Notes: generated by a model not told the origin, from the letters alone. Positions 34,166-44,175 are shown, counted from the first letter of the stretch. The stretch: DNA of 64,000 nt from Microbacterium schleiferi (GCF_020781975.1 NZ_JAJGNI010000007.1:62001-126000); one strand, 5' to 3'. A program made the numbers and translations.

Positions 34166-34837
34166 TCAGAGCAGATTGACGGTGCCGATGACGATCAGCA
34201 GGGCTCCGATCAGCACGACCGAGAGACTCAGCACGAGGGAGGAATTCGCCACGAGCCAGTCGCTGAAACGCTCGAGCCGGGGCCGAATCGAATGGCTGCC
34301 GAAGACATACGCCAAGACCAGGGCCGCGACCGTCGAGACCGCGACCGCCGTGAAGATCAGCACCGTGAGGCTGCTGCCGACGATGCTGAGGGAGGCCGAA
34401 CCGATCGCCAGTCCCGCCGCCAACGCGATCGCAAGGTTCTTGGGCCTCACGTTCATCGCAAGTCCGAACGCGAAGGCCCGGCGCGGCCCGACATTGTCGA
34501 GCGCCTTCGTCCACGATGGCGCGCTGGCAGGTTCCGGGCGCCGGCGATCGGCCGCCGTGCGCCAGACCCCTCCCACTACGAGAAGCACGCCGATAGCGAT
34601 CTCGACCACGTGCGCCCAGGACGGCATCCGTTCTGTCGTCGATGGAGGAATGAGGCGAGCCCCGAGCGAGAACAGCGTCACGAGCACGAGCACCCCGCCC
34701 GACCACCCCGCGAGGTAGCCGACGCTCGCCGGGATGGGGTTCGGCGAGAGCAGAAGCAGCACGACCGCGAGGATCGGGAACACGCTCAGCGCCGCCGCAA
34801 CCCCCAGCGGCACGACGTACCACAGCACCGAATCCAC
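34166..34837 (-). CDS. GAP-family (Sap/LysE-like) membrane protein
   Basis: A 223-residue membrane protein with six predicted helices. VVPLGVAAALSVFPILAVVL LLLSP (positions ~8-32), the charged central loop WRTAADRRRPEPASAPSWTK and GLAMNVRPKNLAIALAAGLA are hallmarks of the actinobacterial GAP/Sap family, related to LysE exporters and the mycobacterial glycolipid-addressing proteins. Its transport substrate is unknown. Confidence 0.85.
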   Translation of the reverse strand: MDSVLWYVVPLGVAAALSVFPILAVVLLLLSPNPIPASVGYLAGWSGGVLVLVTLFSLGARLIPPSTTERMPSWAHVVEIAIGVLLVVGGVWRTAADRRRPEPASAPSWTKALDNVGPRRAFAFGLAMNVRPKNLAIALAAGLAIGSASLSIVGSSLTVLIFTAVAVSTVAALVLAYVFGSHSIRPRLERFSDWLVANSSLVLSLSVVLIGALLIVIGTVNLL

Positions 34838-34875
34838 CCCTCGACTCTAGAGCCGCGGGTGGGGTGCTCGCGGTG

Positions 34876-35784
34876 TCAGGGGACGATGAGCACCGGCGCG
34901 TTGAGGTTCATGAGCACGTCATGCACCACCGTCGAGATGTTCGGGGGCTCCTCGCTCTGGCCGCGCCCGATCACCAGCATCGCGGCATCGATGGACGCTG
35001 TCAGCAGCGCCGGGGCGACGTTGTCGGCGACGACCAGGGAACTCAGGTCGAGGTGAGGGATGTCGATGAGAGCGTGTGCGCTGGCGCGTGCGACGACATC
35101 CCGAGCAGCCGACGCGCGGTACTCACCGTTGCTCGACGATTCCTCGTGCGGAACCGGAGGCCGGGCGTGGATGAGGACCAGCTGCTGATCCGTGCGCGCC
35201 GCTTCGCGAGCTGCCTGCATCAGCGCGGCATCCGAGGCCTGCGATCCGCTGACCCCGACCACGACACCGTGCCGGCCCTCAAGCGGCAGGTTCGGCACGA
35301 CCAGGACCGCCGACCGGGCGGCAGCGACGACATAAACGGATGCTGCGCCGAACGCGCGCCCACGCAAGAAGCCGGTGCGGTGCGAACCCACAACGAGAAG
35401 GTCGTGCGGGCGGGCAGCGCCCGACAGCACACTGGGCGCGCGACCGTGGACGAGTTCGGTCTGCACGTGGGCGACGCCCGCATCCACCGCGCGGCGCCGG
35501 GAAGCGTCAAGCACGTGGATGCCGCGCCGTTGCGCATCAGCCATATAGTCGGCGCCGGCAACGCCCCACGTGTCGTCGACAACGTGCACGAGCAGGAGCT
35601 CGGTGGCGTGATCGGCCGCGTACGCGATGGCCCATGCCAGCGCGCCGGTGCTCGGACCTGACCCGTCTACGCCCACGACGAGGCGATCGTAGGGCGATAC
35701 CCGCCAGATCGTGTCGCCGGCCGGGGCGCTCAACGAGCCGCCCTCGGACAGGCCCACGTGCGAGTCGTGCAGTGTGTTTCGCAT
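34876..35784 (-). CDS. Universal stress protein, tandem UspA domains
   Basis: 302 residues with two Usp domains. The first (~28-165) begins YDRLVVGVDGSGPSTGALAW and ends DLLVVGSHRTGFLRGRAFGA ASVYV. The second (~172-300) begins HGVVVGVSGSQASDAAL and ends AAMLVIGRGQSEEPPNISTV. The G-2x-G-9x-G-type ATP loops are recognisable, though the second is degenerate. Tandem Usp proteins are the most typical members of the mycobacterial DosR regulon (Rv2623-like). ATG 35784 follows GGAGGGGC. A DosR-like box lies 53 bp upstream. Confidence 0.92.
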   Translation of the reverse strand: MRNTLHDSHVGLSEGGSLSAPAGDTIWRVSPYDRLVVGVDGSGPSTGALAWAIAYAADHATELLLVHVVDDTWGVAGADYMADAQRRGIHVLDASRRRAVDAGVAHVQTELVHGRAPSVLSGAARPHDLLVVGSHRTGFLRGRAFGAASVYVVAAARSAVLVVPNLPLEGRHGVVVGVSGSQASDAALMQAAREAARTDQQLVLIHARPPVPHEESSSNGEYRASAARDVVARASAHALIDIPHLDLSSLVVADNVAPALLTASIDAAMLVIGRGQSEEPPNISTVVHDVLMNLNAPVLIVP

Positions 35785-35837
35785 CCGTCTGCCCCTCCTG
35801 TCTGTTCCAGCATCCGGCCCGCCAAGTTCCCCGCACA

Positions 35838-35851
35838 GGGTCGAAGGTCCC
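35838..35851. promoter_or_regulatory. DosR/DevR-like box between usp and devS
   Basis: GGGTCGAAGGTCCC matches the 14-bp pattern with one altered base in the left half-site (T for A). It lies 53 bp from the usp start and 49 bp from the kinase start, so one site could serve both divergent genes, as expected for an autoregulated DevRS pair. Confidence 0.6.
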
Positions 35852-35858
35852 GCGATAG

Positions 35859-38137
<2,279 letters not shown>

Positions 38138-38179
38138 CCGCGCGTCGCGATCCGCGCGTCGCGAGCCGAAAACAGTGAG

Positions 38180-38220
38180 GCCGTCGCGGCGCCCGGTGAC
38201 GAGTCGGGCGCCGCGACGGC
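38180..38220 (+). terminator. Terminator after devR
   Basis: A perfect 15-bp stem (38180-38194 with 38206-38220; arm GCCGTCGCGGCGCCC) with an 11-base loop, 42 bases past the devR stop. Confidence 0.82.
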
Positions 38221-38362
38221 ATGCGTGGGGGAGGCTCGCAGATCGACGGCGGGCCCGCTGCACCAGGTTTGGGTGATCCGCCGGATACCTCTCCCCACGT
38301 GCGTCGCCGAACATCGTCCAGCGACGAAACCTGTCATCCTCGGTGGGGCTTCGGACGACTTT

Positions 38363-38420
38363 TGTGGTCTGACATCAGAGTGCCGCACCGAACACCTCAG
38401 TCCATAGGGTCTTTGGTCCC
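38363..38420. promoter_or_regulatory. Orphan promoter-like element with GntR-type half and DosR-like box
   Basis: In the 331-bp stretch after devR (38138-38468) no gene is visible, but 38363-38373 repeats TGTGGTCTGAC from the adhE promoter and 38407-38420 is GGGTCTTTGGTCCC, a third DosR-like box. The IS insertion begins 45 bp later. The gene these sites once served is not present. Confidence 0.5.
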
Positions 38421-38464
38421 GCTCCCATAGGCCGTGTCAGATTCCCGCGACGGATGCCGAGACA

Positions 38465-38468
38465 CCTC
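38465..38468. repeat. Outer target-site duplication, left copy (CCTC)
   Basis: CCTC immediately precedes the IS3-family left terminus at 38469. The same four bases follow the right terminus of the full IS copy at 44176-44179. The right copy's own left flank (42925-42928, AGGC) does not match, so these four bases bracket the whole 38469-44175 block. Confidence 0.6.
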
Positions 38469-38682
38469 TGGGCCGCCCCCTTCATTCGGTCCGGTCGCTG
38501 TGCGAGTCGTCGGTTTCCGATTGATGGGTGCATTGCCGAGCGTAGTCGACGGGTGCGAGGTAGCCGAGCGATGAATGCCGGCGGTCGTGGTTGTATTCGG
38601 TCTTCCAGCCGCCGATCACGACCTGGGCGTGGAGCAGCGAGTAGAAGCTGTTGATGTTCAGGCACTCGTCGCGGAGCCTGCT
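38469..38682 (-). mobile_element. Truncated IS3-family element (left terminus and 3' end of orfB)
   Basis: 214 bp identical, as far as I compared, to 42929-43142, i.e. the terminal inverted repeat TGGGCCGCCCCC and the last ~65 codons of orfB (minus strand, ending HSDRTE). The match stops abruptly at 38682, inside the ...SFNSRLRDECLN coding segment. It is a remnant of the same IS found complete at 42929. Confidence 0.92.
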
Positions 38683-38687
38683 CTCGG

Positions 38688-38796
38688 CATCCTCGCCTTC
38701 ACTTCGGCGAGGTCACCCGTGGCCAGGCCTCTCGCCCTCGCTGCGCCACCGGCGACATCCTCCGCTTCGCGAGGTCACCATGGACGAGCCCCTCGC
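38688..38796. repeat. Imperfect ~45-bp direct repeat in non-coding DNA
   Basis: Two related blocks, 38688-38736 and 38756-38796, share CATCCTC, CTTCG, GCGAGGTCACC, TGG and CTCGC in the same order. They lie between the IS remnant and the terminator of the lipase gene. No credible gene is seen in 38683-38841. Confidence 0.45.
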
Positions 38797-38841
38797 TGGG
38801 CGACGCGTGCGTCCCGTCATGGCCTGAGACCTTACATCACC

Positions 38842-38885
38842 GACGGGGCCCTGCCGAGAGACGATCCTCACGGCAGGGCCCCGTC
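38842..38885 (-). terminator. Terminator of the lipase-like gene
   Basis: A perfect 15-bp stem (38842-38856 with 38871-38885; arm GACGGGGCCCTGCCG), 14-base loop, 39 bp beyond the stop of the minus-strand gene at 38925. Confidence 0.82.
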
Positions 38886-38924
38886 ACGGTGCTTGGGCGC
38901 GAGCGGCCGGGTGCGCCTCGGGGG

Positions 38925-39869
38925 TCAGGCGTCGTCCCGCCCGGCGGCGCGGTGGACGAACTCGATGAGGGAGTTCTCCATCTCGGCGCGGGTCTCGGGC
39001 TCGTTGTGAACCTCGTGGCGGACGTCGGGGTAGATGTGGAGTTCGACGTCGTGGCCCTTCTCCTCCAGGCGCCGGGCGACCTCGCGCGCACCCTCGCCGT
39101 AGTTGGTCACCGGGTCCTCCGCGCCCGCGAAGATCGCGACGGGAACCTGCGGAAGGCGGTCGAAGAAGTCGTCGCCGTTGGCCTGGTCGTACACGTCGAC
39201 GAAGCCCTGCAGGAACCGGTTGCTCAAGGGGGCGCCGAAGTTGTTGAAGGGGTCGCGGCCGTGATCACGGACGACGTCCGCGTTGCGCGCCACCCAGTCC
39301 GTCGGGCCGAAGTCCGGGCCGAGGCGGTCGTAGAAGCCGTCGAACAGCTGGCCCACCAACGCATCCGCAGCGGGGGCGGAACCGTCGGCCGCCACGGCAG
39401 CCTTCAGGGCCTCGCGATCCAGCGTCGACTCGACACCGCGCATGCCCACGGCGATACCGCCCAGCGCGAGCCCGTCGACCTCGACACCCGGCTGCAGCAC
39501 CAGCGCCCGCGCGATCATCGACCCCAGGCTGTGGCCGAACACCACGTACGGCAGGTCGGGGAACAGCTCCTTGGCCTTCCGGTACAGCGTCACCTCGTCC
39601 TGCACGATGACCGTCGCCGACTCGTCACCGGCGTCACCCCACGTCCCCGACTGCATCGCCGTCCGACCGTGACCCGCGTGATCGTCCGCGACCACGACGA
39701 ACCCCGCATCCACCAGCGCGGCCGTCATGTGCAGGTACCGGCGGGAGTGCTCGCCGAGACCGTGGATGAGCTGGACCACCGCCACCGGCGTGACCGCCGG
39801 TTCGTACACCCAGGCCTGGATGGTGTCGGTGCCGTTGTGCGACGTGAACTCGAGTTCGCGCAGAGCCAT
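38925..39869 (-). CDS. Alpha/beta hydrolase, monoacylglycerol-lipase type
   Basis: A 314-residue serine hydrolase of the Hydrolase_4/MGL family: oxyanion loop QLIHGLGEHSRRY, DHAGHGRT, nucleophile FGHSLGSMIA, acid residue in AIFAGAEDPVTNYGEG and catalytic His in YPDVRHEVHNE. Likely cleaves monoacylglycerol or a similar ester. It stands alone on the DNA between the two IS3 copies, with its own terminator, and may be foreign to the chromosome. Confidence 0.9.
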   Translation of the reverse strand: MALRELEFTSHNGTDTIQAWVYEPAVTPVAVVQLIHGLGEHSRRYLHMTAALVDAGFVVVADDHAGHGRTAMQSGTWGDAGDESATVIVQDEVTLYRKAKELFPDLPYVVFGHSLGSMIARALVLQPGVEVDGLALGGIAVGMRGVESTLDREALKAAVAADGSAPAADALVGQLFDGFYDRLGPDFGPTDWVARNADVVRDHGRDPFNNFGAPLSNRFLQGFVDVYDQANGDDFFDRLPQVPVAIFAGAEDPVTNYGEGAREVARRLEEKGHDVELHIYPDVRHEVHNEPETRAEMENSLIEFVHRAAGRDDA

Positions 39870-40294
39870 GCTGACCTCCTCGTCATGCCCTCGGGCGGGG
39901 AGCTCGACGGTATGACCCTACCGTACCTGCCGACAACGGGATGTCCGGCCCCCGACCTCCGTCGCCTACTCGCGGAACTCCCTGTCGCGGGCGCTGAGAG
40001 CGGCAGGTACGCGCCCAGCCCGTCCCGAGAGCCGCGTGACCGGGTCCGGACCCGGCGGCCCGGCAGGGTCACCCCCGGTGGGGGGCCGCGTCCCGCCCGG
40101 ATCATGTCTGCCGGCCCGCCCCGTGGCACTTCGGACGCTCTGTGCCGGCGCCGGGCGTGCCCGTCCACGCCCGGACGGCCCGCAGAACGTGGACCAGGCC
40201 TCGGCATCGCGGCTACGGAAGGTGAGGCCGGGGTCGATCAGACAGGCGACACGGGACATCACATGGAGAAACGGCGTCCCCGCTCCGGTGCTGC
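39870..40294. other. Intergenic region without a recognised gene
   Basis: 425 bp between the divergent lipase and Thr/Pro-rich genes. Very GC-rich, with open frames on both strands but none with convincing codon pattern or family match. Promoters of both neighbours must lie here, and I could not pick them out with confidence. Confidence 0.5.
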
Positions 40295-40831
40295 GTGTAC
40301 CCGACGACGGCCCCCCGGCCGACGAGCCCGGCGCCGACGACCTCGGTCCCGGCGATCACGCCGCGGCCCACGTCGCCCGCGACTACGGTGCCCGCGCCGA
40401 CGACGCGCCCCACGACCACGCCCACCACGCGCCCGACGACCCGTCCGAGCGTCCCCGCAGTGAAGGCGGTGCAGCGCACCTTCCAGGTGGACCGGTACAT
40501 GCCCAAGACCGCGGCTCAGGCCCGGGTCGTGGCGCGCCTCGACGACGACGGCGTGCTGCGTTACCGCGAGGACCGCGCCCTCTGGGGCGCGAACAACTGG
40601 CAGTTCGTGACGGTGCGGGTGCCCGCCGACGCGAGCAAGGCGCAGGTCATGGCCGTGATCAACGCCAAGACGTCCTCGCGTGTGGGTGACGTGCACACCG
40701 GTTCGCGCCTGCGTTCCATCACGCGTGGTCGCTCGGTGACGATCGCGTGGGAGCTCGGCAAGGGCGCCCGCCCCACCTCCGCCTGGGGTGCGAACAAGTC
40801 CGTCAACCAGATGCTCTTCGCCCGCTCCTGA
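40295..40831 (+). CDS. Thr/Pro-rich protein with a C-terminal domain of unknown type
   Basis: 178 residues from GTG 40295. Residues 1-50 are a Pro/Thr linker (TTAPRPTSPAPTTSVPAITP and similar), the kind found between a signal or anchor and an extracellular domain. Residues ~55-178 (VQRTFQVDRYMPKTAAQARV, ALWGANNWQFVTVRVPADAS, TSAWGANKSVNQMLFARS) form a compact domain I do not recognise. No signal peptide is visible, and an in-frame stop lies 70 bp upstream, so the export part may have been lost by truncation or a frameshift. A terminator follows. Confidence 0.6.
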   Translation: MYPTTAPRPTSPAPTTSVPAITPRPTSPATTVPAPTTRPTTTPTTRPTTRPSVPAVKAVQRTFQVDRYMPKTAAQARVVARLDDDGVLRYREDRALWGANNWQFVTVRVPADASKAQVMAVINAKTSSRVGDVHTGSRLRSITRGRSVTIAWELGKGARPTSAWGANKSVNQMLFARS

Positions 40832-40835
40832 GCGA

Positions 40836-40876
40836 CCACAGGTGGGCGTGGCCATCACCACCACGCCCACCTGTGG
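40836..40876 (+). terminator. Terminator after the Thr/Pro-rich gene
   Basis: A perfect 16-bp stem (40836-40851 with 40861-40876; arm CCACAGGTGGGCGTGG) and a nine-base loop, four bases past the stop codon. The 187 bp beyond it up to 41064 contain no visible gene. Confidence 0.82.
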
Positions 40877-41063
40877 CGGGCCTGCATCGCCGAGCCCGGC
40901 CGAGCGACGCGTCACGCTTGCGAGGGTGGCGCCGTCGCCGCATGTCGGCTCCGCCCCTCGGGGGGGGGTGCCCCTATGTTCTTTGTCAAGCACGACGGGG
41001 TGGCTGCTGGGAACGTCGTGTGCGTCTCGTCGGGCTTGTAACGCTGGCGGCTAGGCTTCGGAC

Positions 41064-41270
41064 ATGAGGAGCGCGAAGCAATCCACGGTCCCGACTTGGC
41101 TGAGGGTCCTCGTGTGGTCAATCGCGATCGCGCTGGCGATCGTGGGGATTGTGTTGGCGGTGGTGTCGAGCAGTTTCTGGCCTCTGATCGCGTTCGCCGG
41201 TCTGGCCGTGCCGATGATGCCGATCGGGTCGATGAGGTCGTCGCGGCGGGCGGCTGCCGACCCGCGCTGA
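41064..41270 (+). CDS. Small hypothetical membrane protein
   Basis: 68 residues: a basic start (MRSAKQSTVPTW), two hydrophobic helices (VLVWSIAIALAIVGIVLAVV and FWPLIAFAGLAVPMMPIG) and a basic tail. No family recognised. ATG 41064 lacks a strong ribosome site. It ends 24 bp before the stop of the convergent IS110 transposase and could partly overlap that element's end. Confidence 0.5.
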   Translation: MRSAKQSTVPTWLRVLVWSIAIALAIVGIVLAVVSSSFWPLIAFAGLAVPMMPIGSMRSSRRAAADPR

Positions 41271-41294
41271 ACTCTGGCTCCGTCCGGACGAAGC

Positions 41295-42506
41295 TCACGC
41301 GGCGATCGCGGTGGTGTGTGGCTGGTAGAGGGTGCCGTCGCGGAGCATGGCGTAGAGGACGTCCGATCGGCGTCTGGCGAGGGCGATGAGTGCTTGGTTG
41401 TGGCGTTTGCCTTGCGCGATCTTCCGGTCGTAGTAGGCGCGCGACTCGGGGTCGCGGAGCGCGGCGAACGCGGAGAGGAACATGGCCCGTTTCAGGATTT
41501 TGTTCCCGCGGCGGGACGGATGCTCACCCCGGATGGAGGCCCCGGATCTGCGGGTGACGGGTGCGAGGCCGGCGTAGGCGGCGAGGTGCCCGGCGGTCGG
41601 GAAGGTTCTGGTGGTGACTTCGGTGAGGAGCCGGGCTGCGGTCCTGACGCCGACTCCGGGCATGCTCGTCAGGACCGGCTGAAGAGGGTGCTGCTCGACG
41701 ATCTTCTCGACCTCACCAGCGATCTCGTCCCGTTGCCTGCGCAGCGCGGCGAGCTGCTCCGCCAGCCGCGGGAGGACGAGCGCTGCCGCGTCGGTGCCGG
41801 TGACCACGACAGTCTGCTCACCGAGGGCGGTCACAATCTCGCCCGCCCAGACGCGACCCTTCCTCGGCGCGTTCTTGAGCAGCCGGTTCCCGAGCCTTTT
41901 CTCACCCGCTGATCGCATCGCCGCAGGGGACGGGTAGTGCTGCAGCAGGTCGAGCATCGCGGGATGGTCCAGCCGTGGCCCGATCACGCGTTCCAGCGCG
42001 GGGTGGATCTGGGTGAGAAGCCCGCGGATGCGGTTGCTGACTTGGGTGATCTGTCCGGCGAGGTCGTCGTCGAACCCGCAGAGCATCGACAGTTCCGCGA
42101 CCTGCTCGTCCGCGACCTGGATCGAGCGGAGCGTGTGCGGCATCGTCCGTGCGGTCTCGGCGATGATCGCGGCGTCCCGCGCGTCGGTCTTCGCCTCGCC
42201 CGGGTGCAGATCGGCGATGCGCCGCATCGCCAGCCCGGGAAGGTAGCCGACCAGAGCCCCGAAAGCCTGCGCGACGGCGACCGGCAGCGCGCCGATCGTC
42301 GCCGGCTGATCCACGACCAGCAGCACGGTCCCGTGCGTCGCGAGCTGGTCGAGCACTGCCCGCAGTCGACGCTCGTCGTTCGGCAACGGCTTGTCGAACA
42401 GCCGCTCGCCGGCCCGATCGAGGGCGACGGCGTGGTGTTCGCCCTTGCCGACATCGAGCCCGACGAACACGCCGACCTCGTCGTATCTGTCGATACTGGT
42501 GACCAC
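41295..42506 (-). CDS. IS110-family transposase (DEDD recombinase)
   Basis: 403 residues. The N-terminal RuvC-like DEDD domain shows FVGLDVGKGEHHAVALD, LLVVDQPATIGALPV and GEAKTDARDAAIIAETAR. The C-terminal Transposase_20 domain shows LTSMPGVGVRTAARLLTEV, FPTAGHLAAYAGLAPVTRRS and SRRGNKILKRAMFLSAFAAL. GTG 42506 is preferred (GGAGGCAAC upstream), and an ATG at 42560 is possible. IS110 recombinases are guided by an RNA made from the element's own non-coding end. Both domains look intact. Confidence 0.92.
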   Translation of the reverse strand: MVTSIDRYDEVGVFVGLDVGKGEHHAVALDRAGERLFDKPLPNDERRLRAVLDQLATHGTVLLVVDQPATIGALPVAVAQAFGALVGYLPGLAMRRIADLHPGEAKTDARDAAIIAETARTMPHTLRSIQVADEQVAELSMLCGFDDDLAGQITQVSNRIRGLLTQIHPALERVIGPRLDHPAMLDLLQHYPSPAAMRSAGEKRLGNRLLKNAPRKGRVWAGEIVTALGEQTVVVTGTDAAALVLPRLAEQLAALRRQRDEIAGEVEKIVEQHPLQPVLTSMPGVGVRTAARLLTEVTTRTFPTAGHLAAYAGLAPVTRRSGASIRGEHPSRRGNKILKRAMFLSAFAALRDPESRAYYDRKIAQGKRHNQALIALARRRSDVLYAMLRDGTLYQPHTTAIAA

Positions 42507-42660
42507 GTTGCCTCCGTTCGCTCCCGACGGCGTCCGCAGGCGGTGCGTCTCGGCATCCACGTTACGAACGGCCTCGAGCGTGCTCGGGCCTGGCCCCTAT
42601 CAGCGATCACACACCGCCAACCAGGCCCGGTGACAACACCCCCCGGATCATCAAGGACAG
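42507..42660 (-). ncRNA. Candidate bridge RNA region of the IS110 element
   Basis: Non-coding DNA upstream of the IS110 transposase, where IS110-group elements encode the bridge (seek) RNA. It contains a stem GGGCCTGG/CCAGGCCC (42586-42593 with 42621-42628) enclosing a 27-base loop, and a tight CGAGC-GT-GCTCG hairpin at 42575-42586. Guide loops cannot be assigned without the element's exact ends and target. Position and structure are seen; RNA function is inferred from the family. Confidence 0.4.
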
Positions 42661-42928
42661 GGGGCAGCAATCATGCCGGGCCCAGCAGGCCGTCACCGCC
42701 CAGCATCCTCCGCCAGACGGTCATGAAGAAAGTAACGGGGGAGTCCGGGACCGGCGCCCTCATGGGTCGAATCACTCGGCCCGGCCATCGAATTCGGCGG
42801 CAGCCTCTCGGTGATCCTGGGACCCGCGCGGTGTTGCGGGGCGGCCTGGCACCTCTTCTCCGCGTCGTGCAGCAGCGTCCCTTCGCGTGAGAACACTGTG
42901 AACGTTCCCCCGAGATGCCGGGGGAGGC
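42661..42928. other. Non-coding stretch between IS110 end and full IS3 copy
   Basis: 268 bp with no convincing gene. The left boundary of the IS110 element must lie somewhere in this interval but is not recognisable by eye. A short hairpin TCCCCCG/CGGGGGA sits at about 42906-42925, directly before the IS3 terminus. Confidence 0.45.
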
Positions 42929-42941
42929 TGGGCCGCCCCCT

Positions 42942-43757
42942 TCATTCGGTCCGGTCGCTGTGCGAGTCGTCGGTTTCCGATTGATGGGTGCATTGCCGAG
43001 CGTAGTCGACGGGTGCGAGGTAGCCGAGCGATGAATGCCGGCGGTCGTGGTTGTATTCGGTCTTCCAGCCGCCGATCACGACCTGGGCGTGGAGCAGCGA
43101 GTAGAAGCTGTTGATGTTCAGGCACTCGTCGCGGAGCCTGCTGTTGAACGACTCGACGTACCCGTTGTGCCAGGGCGAGCCGGGCGGGATGTAGAACAGG
43201 CCGGTGCGGGTGCCGGCCCAGTCGGCCATCGCGTCGCTGATGAACTCCGGGCCGTTGTCTGATCTGAGCACCGCGGGCGCGCCGCGGACGGCGACGAGGT
43301 CCTCGAGGTGGGCGGTGAGCCGGTCCGCGGTGATCGACCGCTCGACAAGCCCTCCGATGCACTCACGGGTGTGCTCGTCGACGATGGAGCAGATCTTGAT
43401 CGGACGGCCCTGCTCGTCCGCGTCGAACTGGAAGTCCACCGCCCACACGAGGTTCGGTGCGACCGCTGCCGGGGCGTCGACGGTCGAAGACCCAACGCGT
43501 TTGCGGCGACGCCGCTGCGGGACGCGCAGCCCTTCCTCGCGCCAGAGCCGCTGGATCTTCTTGTGGTTCACGACCCACCCCTCGCCGCGAGCGTCGTGGT
43601 AGGCCCTGCGGTATCCCCACCGCGGATGCTTCTTCGCATACGCCCGCAGCCAGTCCCGCAACGCCAGGTCCGGGTCGGCTGTCGTCTCACCCTGGAGCGG
43701 GCGACGGTATGCGGACCTGCTCAGTCCGGCCAGACGGCACGCCATTCGTTCGCTCAC
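42942..43757 (-). CDS. IS3-family transposase OrfB (DDE integrase domain)
   Basis: 271 residues from GTG 43757. HTH_21 region (HPRWGYRRAYHDARGEGWVV NHKKIQRLWREEGL) followed by the rve core with the DDE residues in VWAVDFQFD, LRSDNGPEFIS and WHNGYVESFNSRLRDE. It is normally made as an OrfAB fusion: in the orfB phase the frame reads on upstream through VDHLKRKLRVSERM to the slippery site in orfA. Intact. Confidence 0.93.
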   Translation of the reverse strand: MSERMACRLAGLSRSAYRRPLQGETTADPDLALRDWLRAYAKKHPRWGYRRAYHDARGEGWVVNHKKIQRLWREEGLRVPQRRRRKRVGSSTVDAPAAVAPNLVWAVDFQFDADEQGRPIKICSIVDEHTRECIGGLVERSITADRLTAHLEDLVAVRGAPAVLRSDNGPEFISDAMADWAGTRTGLFYIPPGSPWHNGYVESFNSRLRDECLNINSFYSLLHAQVVIGGWKTEYNHDRRHSSLGYLAPVDYARQCTHQSETDDSHSDRTE

Positions 43758-43807
43758 CCGCAGCTTGCGCTTGAGGTGGTCGACGGCGGCGCGGCGCCTG
43801 CCCGGGC

Positions 43808-44092
43808 CTAGAAGTTTCCCTCAGCCAGCTGCTTGAGCGCGGCCTTCTCCAGCTCCGCTTCCGCGAGCAGACGCTTCAGGGTCGCGTTCTGCTTCTCCAG
43901 CTCCTTCAGGCGCTTTGCGTCGTCGGCCTTGAGGCCGCCGAACTGGTTCCGCCACCGGTAGTACGTCTGCTCGGACACTCCGAGCTCTCGACACACCCCG
44001 GCGATGTCGCTACCGCCCGCGAGCATCCTGTCGGCCTGCCCGAGCTTACGGACGACCTGCTCCGAGGTGTGACGCTTCCTGCTGTTCGTCAT
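43808..44092 (-). CDS. IS3-family transposase OrfA (HTH/leucine zipper)
   Basis: 94 residues from ATG 44092: RKRHTSEQVVRKLGQADRML, GVCRELGVSEQTYYRWRNQF GGLK (HTH) and a heptad-rich coiled coil ELEKQNATLKRLLAEAELEK AALKQLAEG. It binds the IS ends. Its last codons contain the -1 frameshift heptamer. Confidence 0.92.
   Translation of the reverse strand: MTNSRKRHTSEQVVRKLGQADRMLAGGSDIAGVCRELGVSEQTYYRWRNQFGGLKADDAKRLKELEKQNATLKRLLAEAELEKAALKQLAEGNF
43814..43820 (-). promoter_or_regulatory. Slippery heptamer GGGAAAC for -1 frameshifting
   Basis: In the orfA phase the minus strand reads G-GGA-AAC just before the orfA stop (TTC TAG). A -1 slip re-reads GGG-AAA and enters the open orfB frame. This is the X-XXY-YYZ form expected for IS3 OrfAB production. 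Confidence 0.7.
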
Positions 44093-44175
44093 GATCTGAC
44101 CAGTCTCACTGCCCGGACCCCCGGGCAACAGGACGACTCACACAACCACCGGACCTACCAAACGGGGTCAGCCCA

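Larger units (their letters stand above)
42929..44175 (-). mobile_element. Complete IS3-family insertion sequence, 1,247 bp
   Basis: Bounded by imperfect terminal inverted repeats of about 35 bp. Left TGGGCCGCCCCCTTCATTCG and right (read on the minus strand) TGGGCTGACCCCGTTTGGTA share TGGGC, CCCC, GGTCCGGT and TGTG in register. It carries orfA and orfB on the minus strand with a frameshift site between them. The right flank CCTC matches the left flank of the truncated copy at 38469, not its own left flank. Confidence 0.88.

Noticed and set aside
39966..40262. Minus-strand frame in the region before the Thr/Pro-rich gene
   Set aside because: After the first ~25 residues it is pure Arg/Pro/Gly shadow composition, and no family match could be made.
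40923..40975. G-run near 40964 as a possible assembly error or slippage site
   Set aside because: It lies in non-coding DNA and affects no frame, so nothing can be concluded.
42693..42896. Short minus-strand frame beside the full IS3 copy
   Set aside because: 67 codons, no ribosome site, no recognisable domain. Lies where the IS110 boundary is expected.
42925..42928. Own target duplication of the complete IS3 copy
   Set aside because: AGGC on its left does not match CCTC on its right, so the copy is not an independent simple insertion.
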